Shown here piece after piece: positions 55,577-64,000 of a stretch of DNA of 64,000 bases. Numbering within the stretch: position 1 is the stretch's first letter; each line of letters begins with the position of its first letter. The stretch is from Lepidurus packardi (Eukaryota; Arthropoda; Branchiopoda; Notostraca; Triopsidae). The notes under the pieces are model-generated. The model searched no databases. It had not been told where the DNA came from and saw nothing but the letters and a program-made list of their open reading frames with translations. A program made the position numbers and the translations under genes. Location of the stretch: contig JAKZAN010000007.1 of assembly GCA_023053545.1 (NCBI GenBank), positions 6,138,001 through 6,202,000 on the forward strand. The letters are read 5' to 3'.

Positions 55577-55716
55577 CTTTCGATTCCAATTAGTTTTTAT
55601 TCCTTTTGTCCTTATATACATGCAGGGTATATACTGCACGTCGAATAGATTACATGAATGATGCAAGACGACAAAATAACCCCTACTTTTTTTTATATCC
55701 ATCCTTTTCCATATAG

Positions 55717-56687
55717 GAAACAGAGCACAGGAGATTTGCTGAGTCGGCTGAAAACCAGAAAAATCCTGGGCGTGGGGGAAACAGAGAATGGCGACATTCA
55801 CCGCTCTAAAGTAGTCCTCGATTGAATCTTGCAATCTTCGAAATTAGTCATGGATTCTACATTTTTCTCTCTTTAGATTTCACAACTTTTGGGACATAAC
55901 GAACACCTTTACATCCGACTGCCGCGTGGATGGTGGGCTTTTCATGTGACGATGGCCGCGTGCTTGACGTCAGAGGGCTTCCTTTATCTCTTATGGCCCA
56001 TGCAAGCCACGAAACTTTTTTACGCGACTTTACAATTGTCACCCGACATAGGAGCCGGAATCAATTGTTGCGTCGCACAACGTTGTCATGGTGCAGCTTT
56101 GTTAAGTACGTTTTCATTTTCTCTCAACCCATACACCTCCCAACCTTTTCTGCTTTTACTCTTACTAATAACGGCTAAATTTGGCGGCCTATAAACCTAA
56201 CCTACCCTCTTACCTTTTAAACACACATATTTTATATTTTAGGTTCGGCCATGATATTGTGGAAACAGTATTATAGCTACATTTGGCCTATGAACCTAAC
56301 CTAACTACCCCTCTTACATTTTAAACATTTTATTATATTTTAGGTTTGGCCATAATACTCTGGAAACACGCGTATACCTCTGATCGAACCGAAGCTCGGA
56401 TTTCCACAGCAGCCATTGGATTATATCATGGTTTGGTCATTGGAGTGAGTTGCATGGGAGCCTGGCAAATGATGGGAGCTACCGAAACGGCAGGAGTTGT
56501 TTGGAGTCGTCGCTTTCTTTGCGTACTTTTTGGCAGGAGCGTCATGAGTGGTATTTCTGCGTTCTATTACCGTTGGATCGGGAATTCGACCTCAGGATTA
56601 CGGAAATCTTCCTCGTACAAAGACCTGAGCGGAGGACTTTGTGGTTCTGGAGCTTCTCAAAGCATAGAAGCTAGAAAAGACGCATAA
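55717..56687 (+). CDS. TP53I11: Tumor protein p53-inducible protein 11 homolog, 5' partial
   Basis: Four-helix membrane protein of uncertain function, associated with p53 response in mammals. Exons 55717-55810, 55877-56105 and 56344-56687 give about 222 residues after the missing start. The signature block [20 protein letters not shown] continues into DIHRSK, then [18 protein letters not shown], four hydrophobic stretches, and [13 protein letters not shown], aligned with the human ISLIMWNALYTAE. The first visible exon opens after an ATAG acceptor in phase 1, so an initiating exon lies upstream; it was not recognised. The C-terminal tail (Ser/Gly-rich, ending RKDA) is longer than in human. The intron before the last exon holds a duplicated copy of the exon start. 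Confidence 0.88.
56178..56381 (+). repeat. ~101-bp tandem duplication across the last TP53I11 acceptor
   Basis: The segment from TTTGGC..CCTAT.AACCTAACCTA through TTTTAG/GTT.GGCCAT occurs twice, with acceptors at 56241-56242 and 56342-56343. The first copy, used as an exon start, would reach a stop after about 16 codons, so the second copy is taken as functional. Confidence 0.8.
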
Positions 56688-57428
56688 ACGTAAATCCTGC
56701 TTGAACTTCAGTTATAGCTGCTGACTGAAGGGTTCTTAAAGCTGACGTCACCATAAGTTTCTATACATGGCTATAAACGTTTATTTTTCCAAACTTTCCT
56801 TCATAAACAGACTTTCCGACTTGTGTATCAACCTTTATATTGGCATCATGGAATTTCTCGTCTCACGTCACATTACCGAGTGTCTTTCAAGCTCTCGCAT
56901 CCTACAGATCCTAACGCAATTCTTTTTTTCTTTTTATTGTTCGGTACTATTGTTAACTGTGGTGCTGAATACGATGCTAGTCTATCGCAAAACGTATTTT
57001 GCTATGTAGTTCCATGATCCAACGATTCCAAGTTCGTACCCAATTCATATTGGAGTTTAATTTAGTATAGCTTGCGTACAGAATGCACTCTTTGCTCCCC
57101 AGAGATATACATAAATAATTGTTGTACAGGGCACGCTCTGTCCTCTTCTCTCAGTTCCAGCAGGCCATGTTGTTAAGGTATCAAACCCTCCGAGTCCTAT
57201 AAATGTCATGTCCCCACAATTTTGAAACTTAAGGATACGTTGCTATTCAGCTGACTGCTTTAGTGTCTATTCTCTCACGGAGTACTCTGCGTCAAAATAG
57301 TACAGAATAAAACACTATTTATAATCAACTTACTGAGCTGAATTGAATAGACTATGTCACGAAATTGGTCGAATTGAGTTGACTATGCAAAGAAATCAGA
57401 TCAAAATCACATGAAGCAGACTACCGGG
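56688..57428. other. Convergent 3' region of TP53I11 and RFESD
   Basis: No gene seen. AATAAA on the plus strand at 57306-57311 might end TP53I11 transcripts. Only short chance frames otherwise. Confidence 0.45.
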
Positions 57429-58552
57429 TCAACAACAAGGTTCCTTAAAAAACTTTGGATTGATGTTGGGGAAACCAACTTTAATGCATTTTAAAACAGG
57501 GTCGTAGACTACGGGGTAAGTCGTTAAGCATAACTGTTTTTCTTTACCGGGGATTTTACAAGCTCCTGTCACAATGTCAAATTTCCAGCCATGTACTGGA
57601 CAACGGACACAAAGGGAGCGATCGGGAAGAGACTCAATGTCGCCTAAATGCAAGGGTCCGCCTATGGGAGATAATAAAATAAGAGTAGAACTTTGATTCT
57701 GTGAGGCTCATGATTTTCTTTTGATTCTGTGACATTCCTTAAGCTTTATAACTCAAAGAGTGTTAACTTCACAGTACTGAGCTTCGGACAGCAAGCATAT
57801 TTCTATGAATGTCTTGTGTCCACGTGACATGACCATGTAATGTGCATAGAAGACTGAGACAGCGGCTTCTTAAATAATTAGTGCTATAAATTATATATTA
57901 TCGCGTAAGCCTAGCTATTAGTAACAGCAGCCAAACACGATATTGTGAAAGTTATTAGATTAAAACGGAAGGATTGAAAAGCTTACGGAAAGCTTTAGGC
58001 TGTTCTAATACAAACCACAATAAGAAACAATCATAGTATTATTTACCAAGATGTGGGCATCTGGAATCAGTGGCGACCACGTCATTCCCGTAACGAAAAA
58101 GAGCTACTTCGACTCCATTGACATGCACTAATGTGCCAAGCGCCGTAGGCTCTCTTTTGCAAGGGCTTCTTCCAGGCGGAGTGACGATATTTTGTGAACC
58201 AGGTACTTCCTTGGACCAGTCATACAGATCTAAACGAAAAGAATAACTAATTAGGTACCTAAGAGAAGATATATAGGGTAGACTACCTTCTATGCTTTTT
58301 CCTTCGACTGGGAAGTATAAATAAACATCTGGAACTGCATCATTAAATGGTGCAGACACCCACGGAGTTATAGGTACAGGTCCAGTCGTCGGTACCTAAA
58401 AGAAGCGACAAAGAAACATAACTATGATTACTGTGATAATGAAACGAAAAAACGAGTTTTCTCTTACTGACATAAAGTGTTTATACTTCGATAAGTAAAT
58501 TTACCTCGAAATGCGTATCAGTGTCATGTTGAAACAAATATCGTCGTGCCAT
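57429..58552 (-). CDS. RFESD: Rieske [2Fe-2S] domain-containing protein (RFESD-like)
   Basis: Soluble Rieske ferredoxin-like protein; the electron partner is not known. Exons on the minus strand: 58552-58505, 58395-58287, 58229-58047, 57661-57429; 190 residues. Cluster ligands are the Cys/His pair in RCPHLG and the second pair in RCPVHGWKFD, separated by the RFESD-type GGPLHLGDIE. The N-terminal ~85 residues before the Rieske fold are longer than in human RFESD and contain DLYDWSKEVPGSQNI, which I cannot assign. The ATG at 58552 is the only in-frame start before the first donor. The last intron (385 bases) is long for this window. Confidence 0.87.
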
Positions 58553-61500
58553 GGTTTTCTAATATACGTAGATCACAGACATTAAATGCTTTGCTTCTTC
58601 TACTTCTCTAGGTATTAAAGCTCCTATTTAGACGAGCTGCATTTATATATAGTCGAAGGTTGCCTTACACCGTCGTGGACTTTTTGTTTGGACCCGGTTT
58701 TTCATTAGCACGTGTGTACGCCATTTGCGCCAAACAAAGCTACATTCGCACCATCTTATGGTGCCTTCTCACAGCAGGAAGAGATTCGTCACTTTGTGGC
58801 GGGAGGTAAAATAATTTGACATGTAAGTTCATTGAAAAGCAGACGAGAAAAGGTACTAAATGAGTAAGCTGTTGAATTGGTAATAAGGCTGTAATAAGGC
58901 TTGTATGAAGTATTATCTTGCTTACTTCTCTTACATTTATTTCATTGTTCATTCAGCTGGCATTTTGGATGGATCCATCTGGAAGTTCAGGCGAGTCACT
59001 TCTCAGAAGAAGGCTTTATTCATTTAATCTGCTTTCTTTCGCTTTGTAATTAGGGTCTAGCGAGAAAGCAGTCCAAGCTTAGAAGGAATCCGGCAAGTTT
59101 CTGATTACGGGGCTACCAACTTGCACGAAATGGAATGCGTCACTGTTTTAGTTCTTGTTATCCCCTTACTAGATAGAAAACTCATATGCACTGAAACTAT
59201 TAAAGTCATATTATACTTCAGTACTTGGATAGCCATTTATCACTTTATCACATTTTTTCCCCAGAGATCTTGCGACATGTCGCTGGATTACGCCGTTTTT
59301 CAGTTTCCCACTGGTAATTATCGCTGACCAAAATGTCTATGCTTACCCCCACCCTAGTTCCATATGACGTTCCCATTAGGAAGGAGAGCGTTATGCCATT
59401 AATATTTCATTAGATCCATTATTCCAATTCCATGTACCGTATGGAAGTGTAACAAAAATGCGCTCTTAGTATACAATCCAACGCAGGTTTGGGGTAAGTA
59501 TTTTTGAGAGAAACGTATACTGTATGGTAAGCATAGTGAAATGGATATTATTTCCTGTTTAGAAGAACAGAAAATATCCCTATGGATTTAATAACAAGGT
59601 CCTTATACTCAACTGCCCTTTTCAATGAACAAGGATCAAAGCTTCGGGGAAAAAATCAAATAGAAGATCCGGTTCTCAATTGTACAGCAACGGGTCCGGA
59701 TACGAGACTCGCAAAGTTGGAGAAAAATTACTGCAACGTAAAGAACACTCATTACGAGCATGGGCATCGACCAAGGGAAAAGAGGATTTCCGCAGTGTGC
59801 ACGGGGACTTCTAATAGTTATGGCTGCACAGTTACGGCCTTTGCTGCCCTTTATAGGACCCAAGTCCCTAAATTGCTCCAGTTCGGTTATACGATTTTCG
59901 TTCTATACTATTCTGAAGAGGAAACATCGCATTTTTCGGTCACCACGTAGGCGTCCGTGCGAAAGAGATTACCGAAGTATCGTCCAATGGAGAGGCTGTG
60001 GCCTCTCCGATACACCAAGATGTCAATATAAACACCTCATGCCATGACGAGCTATGTGTTATGCACGTGGGTTTCCATTACTTTGTCGTCTCCAAACCCA
60101 ATCACTTCCCTCATTATCTCTCCCTTGCACACGTCTCCCTTCCCTCCCCCACTTCCCGCCTTTGTTAGCTCCGATCTTCTCCACGTTAACACGTAACGAA
60201 CCCGATATGTCATTACTTATGTCTCCTTTTTGCCCTGAAACACCATGATTTCCTTCCTTGCTTCATAACCCTTTCTGGCTACCAGAACACGATATGGTTT
60301 ATTGTACGAAACAGTTGTGGAACGCTGTCTACTCCAGCTGACCAAGCAGAACCATATTTCTCTTCTTATAGATCGAGCTAGGACTTTGGGTTACCATTTC
60401 CCAACTATGCTTACCTTCCATCCTCGTTCCGTTTATAACGTACCCCGTCGCCAGTCTTGGTGGAAGTGCTCTAATGCTATATACGTTGGAGAAGTTCTTC
60501 TTTGCTCCATGGTGCAGAAGAACCATCCTATTTCGATATCTCGCATACTTCTTCAAGCTTGGTAAAAGACAAGCAGCCCTTATATCGCCAACGGAAAATC
60601 GTACGTACGTTAACTTCTCCCTCGTTAAACTTGCCAAAGCGACGGCCGTGCAATAAATCACATAAATTAGATAAATGGTATTGCACGCGCGGAACCCCTT
60701 GGCAATCCTGACATCAAATACCCTTTTCATTGTTGGCTTTTCCTGTGTCAAGGTACGCATACAATGCCACTCGTAGGTTTTAAGAATGAAGTTTTTCTTT
60801 CACATTTAGTTACTGCCCACGTCTTCCGAAGAATACTAACAAGACTTACACACAAGACAGAAAAGGAGAGAGGCCCAGAAACAACAAGACTCTTTCAGGA
60901 AGGGCTCTTATCGGAAAAAGCCACAACCATGGCAAAAGTCAACAGAAGCTGCGAATACCTGATAGCATCTGAAACCCTGATTTATCTAGGGACTGTACAA
61001 CTCTTCTTTTGGGTATTCACGCTTACAGACAGCTCAATTTGACCAAGCGACAACAATAAAAGTGCGGAAAAAAGGGCATGATGAAATGCCGGATCGAATC
61101 TCTTTAGCTATAGTTATGGCTCTGGTGACATACCTAAGCCGGAAGAAAGAGCTAACGGAAGGACTTTAATAGTACTTGAGCTGGTAATACATGGTTTGGC
61201 GGAGTTTCGGAATGATACAGGTTTACGCTCTCCCCACATACTTTAAAGGATAAAAGATAGACCCACAGCACGGACTTATGAAGTTCGGTCAAATAAATAA
61301 GCTTATTTTTCACGAATCTCACCATGTCATGTCATTCCATGAATGTTCTTTCATTGTGTGCAAGCTGACATGGCTCGTTATACGCGCAAGCAAATCCAAC
61401 ACTGGACCCCCCTCTTCCAATCAATGCAATTGGAGCGGCGTTCTGTGTGGGTGGAGGAAGTCTAGTGTGAAGAACTTTCCGATACGGGAATGAAAATCAG

Positions 61501-63585
61501 ATCCAAACATATAAATCATGAACGTTTTGGAAAGTCTATGCGGATGCAAAGCTTATTGCAATCTTCTTTTATCGAACCCAATCGAAACTTTGACAGTCCT
61601 CGTGTCAACCACGCAATTATCTCAGGATGGGACTTGAGGGACACTTTCGCTGCCAGATGCAGGAGCAGCAGCCACCGCGGATTACTAGCGTCCCAGCACA
61701 CAGCTCCCCCAACTTCCTTCGCAATAACTCCATAAGGACACGAAATTTCTGCAGAGCAGAGGGACTCGTAACGTAAAGAGGCTTTTGGTGCCTCTTCTTC
61801 TGTTGAGACTCTTCGCCAGTTTCACGAGAGCTGGGAACTATAGTCAGTTTTTTTTCTTTTCTTTTTGTTTGAGAACGGTGCAGGAAACAAAAAGAGCGAT
61901 GTAAGGAAGGACAAGAGCCACGGGCGAAAAGAAAAGAAAAACTTAAAAAAAAGTGGCAGGCTGTGACTTTAACCCCTGCAAAAGGGAAAAGAGGTTTCAA
62001 AAGAAAAGCCAAGGAAAAGGCCAAACCCTTGCCAATTCACGCTCCATTGAATTTCTCTTTTCCTGATATCAAGTTAGTAGAGTGTACAAAAAACTTAATC
62101 TTTACTGTTTTCAAAAACAAACAAAAATATCGGTTGCCTTGAAACTCGGTAAAGTTATTGCTTTTTTTATTTGAGGGGGTCAGGTTGCTTTACGTACGGC
62201 TTCTAAACTGGGATCGTAGCAAAGAAGACAGACGTTATCAAAACGCCTTGTTGAACAAAGGAGCCATTTCTTCTGAAAAGCCAGTTTTTTTAGCTATTGG
62301 CAATAGCGTCACTCAAGTGGAAACTAGCCTAATTCGATCCCTTTTTAACTCTTTAATTAGCCATGCCACTATAAACGCGATAGACACGTATCAACACCAG
62401 GGTTCCCAACAATGAATCGAATGCCTTTTACTGTAGGCAATTGGGGAGTTGGCTTAAAGGTGAATAGGCTCGTATGGGATCAGATGCGATCAAATAATAC
62501 CTTCTGTGTGCCAACGAGTGAAAGATCTAGTTAGCACACTATCAAGTATCTTTGCCGAGCTATTATAAAAGCATAGTTTTTTGAAGCTCTTTTATGCTTA
62601 CGAGCTTTACCAAGAGATCAAAGCAGCTATCGATTTACCGTCTTCTGCCATTTTAGTATCAAGAAAAAACCTAGTTTGCCTTTCTTTTTTAAACATTAGT
62701 AATACGAGCCTTTCGCTCCCTGTTTCTCTTCCTAGAGTCAATAGAGTTTCTTGGGACAAAAAGAACTCCATAGAAGCCCCCGAGCCATTAAAAAATGGTG
62801 TACGCAAGATACTCTGTTTCCCAGCAGCAATATATCGCGTAGTAAGAAATTCCCGACTATAAAGCTGTCCCTTTTTGAGTCGCTTGCAGCCACAAAGCCG
62901 GACACTTTACTTGTTAGCATACAAATGGCCAAAGCGCAAACGGTTTTGGACCAAAAAGCAAGCACTGCTGCAGGCGAGGCTCAGCAGACAGAAAGGCAAA
63001 CCGGACTCGGGAGCATTGCTGCAGGGCACGCCGACGCAAAGTCTGCCAAGTCGATGCCTGGGCCCCTTCTGTCAAAAGCAGGAGACGACGCTGGGAATGC
63101 CTGCATGGCAGACGCCCATCACATACGCTCTCTTTCCCAGTACGGTCGTAACTCGATATTTCTGCAGCATCCTTCCAAGCAAAACAGACATTACTGCCTG
63201 CATTGCACAGCTCACCAAGCATTCCTGTGCCAATGAGATCTGTGCTTTCAGTGAAAGAGAAAGAAACCTTAACCGACGTTTAAACGACGTATGTGACACA
63301 TAAAATTACCTTGAAAGTTGCTGGCCTCAAAGGGTACATAGTAATACCAGACAAGGAGGTGGCAAACGTGTGTAGACTTGCGGGTGATACGGTGCTCGGG
63401 ATGTTTCATAAGTTTTACAACAGGTACCTGTTGCCAATGACCACACAATAAATCTCGACACAGTTTCAAGGGGGAGTTTCTTTTTGTTCGTTTTTTTTCA
63501 CCCAGACACTTTTCTCAAAAGCGAGAAACAATTTAACTTCCCTAGTTTTGAATTTATTCACCTCCGGGGGAACTAAGCGACAGTT
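58553..63585. other. No firm gene; 5-kb unassigned region
   Basis: Many short open frames, none with a family resemblance. A short two-part plus-strand frame from the ATG at 58757 (MVPSHSRKRFVTLWRE, donor at 58806) can be spliced to about 58962 but is unsupported. A small hairpin GGAGAGGC/GCCTCTCC lies at 59989-60008. Region 62875-63240 is GC-richer with three overlapping open frames, none convincing. Confidence 0.4.
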
Positions 63586-63905
63586 ATGGAGTTCGCAAAA
63601 GTAACGGCCGCTTTTATTATGCTTCTTACGCTTTGCCTTCGACCCTGCCAAGCGTTGGACAAAATCCCCTTAGGTAAGCTCTTACTCTTTGGAAATATTG
63701 TTAGAAAAAATATATCTTTATTGTACCTTTAGTACGTTACGTTTTAGCATAATATTGCACCCTGGATCGTCCTGGATGTTTTCCAGAGTGCACGGTGAAT
63801 AATAGTATTTGATCTATAATATATCTGTTAGGCATAGCTCAGATTGCAGAAGCGTGGCAATTATCCCGGGGACAATTGTTGCTCAAGAGCTTTCGTCGTC
63901 GTTAA
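63586..63905 (+). CDS. Candidate small secreted peptide precursor
   Basis: Exons 63586-63673 and 63832-63905 join in phase through GT-AG borders (donor GTAAGC, acceptor TTAG) to give 53 residues. The first exon encodes a signal peptide (MEFAKVTAAFIMLLTLCLRP, cleavage likely after CQA). The mature part is LDKIPLGIAQIAEAWQLSRG followed by QLLLKSF and a terminal tribasic RRR, a convertase-type ending seen in neuropeptide and hormone precursors. No known peptide family is recognised; a longer isoform beyond the window edge is possible. Confidence 0.45.
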
Positions 63906-64000
63906 ATAATAGAGCTTGACTGGTTGTATCGCAACATCAACGGAAACCTATTATGTAGCTTTAGAATGCTTAACTGCAGTTTGTTGTCATGGCATCTCTG
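63906..64000. other. Window end, no feature seen
   Basis: Downstream side of the small peptide gene. No coding or regulatory signal recognised. Confidence 0.4.

Larger units (their letters stand above)
44107..55716. other. Gene-poor, repeat-rich 11.6-kb region
   Basis: No conserved gene recognised on either strand, in contrast to one gene per ~2.5 kb to the left. It contains poly-A and poly-T runs (for example 46811-46834), several minisatellites listed separately, and two weak small-protein candidates (45291-45750 and 49014-49271). The unseen first exon of TP53I11 should lie near its right end or beyond a longer intron. Confidence 0.5.

Noticed and set aside
58757-59049. Two-part frame MVPSHSRKRFVTLWRE plus a short second exon
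   Set aside because: Only 46 residues, no family, and the donor is read by chance just as easily; left as a note in the gene-free entry.
61617-62024. 135-codon minus-strand frame
   Set aside because: Low-complexity Ser/Phe/Lys composition, no family resemblance, no splice or promoter context.
62751-63303. Protein-coding gene in the GC-richer 62.8-63.3 kb block
   Set aside because: Three overlapping frames are open at similar length on both strands, none with a recognisable motif or clear splice context; frame openness follows from base composition.

Overview
The window looks like nuclear DNA of an arthropod, most probably a branchiopod crustacean of the Daphnia type. Genes carry many short GT-AG introns (often 50-110 bp). 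One gene is a torso-like MACPF protein, an arthropod-restricted family, and there are short TTAGG/CCTAA telomere-type tracts. The species assignment is inference; no marker gene settles it.

The first ~32 kb is gene-dense. It starts with 4.9 kb without a recognisable gene, then holds: O-GlcNAc transferase OGT (+, 5' exons missing), SLC35C2 (+), CWC25 (-), LSM12 (+), SLC7A6OS/IWR1 (-), a ZDHHC3/7-type palmitoyltransferase (+), a large membrane-anchored gene resembling rifampicin phosphotransferase/PEP synthase (+), a small Cys-rich type I membrane protein (-), ribosomal protein RPL14 (+) with a C/D snoRNA in each of three introns, nibrin NBN (-) and DNA topoisomerase I TOP1 (+). Several neighbours are convergent with 100-200 bp between stop codons, and NBN and TOP1 are head to head.

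From 32.3 to 36.7 kb is a repeat zone: a degenerate tRNA-like element, tandem repeats and three perfect palindromes, one with 71-bp arms. Then come a synaptotagmin-like tandem-C2 gene (+), PWP1 (-) and torso-like (+).

From 44.1 to 55.7 kb is gene-poor and rich in simple and satellite-like repeats, including a ~0.8 kb inverted arrangement with TTAGG and CCTAA tracts on opposite arms. Two weak small-protein candidates lie here. TP53I11 (+, first exon not found) and the Rieske protein RFESD (-) follow. The last 5 kb has nothing firm until a two-exon small secreted peptide at the right end.

The genes are mostly housekeeping: protein O-GlcNAcylation, splicing, Pol II import, lipidation, ribosome, DNA break repair, topology and rRNA biogenesis. 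Nothing suggests an operon or pathway cluster. The most notable items are the snoRNA-hosting RPL14, with guides matching universal 18S segments; the rifampicin-phosphotransferase-like architecture in an animal gene; and the palindrome/inverted-repeat regions. Exon boundaries were derived by hand from splice sites, reading-frame continuity and remembered family sequences; no alignment or search was run.
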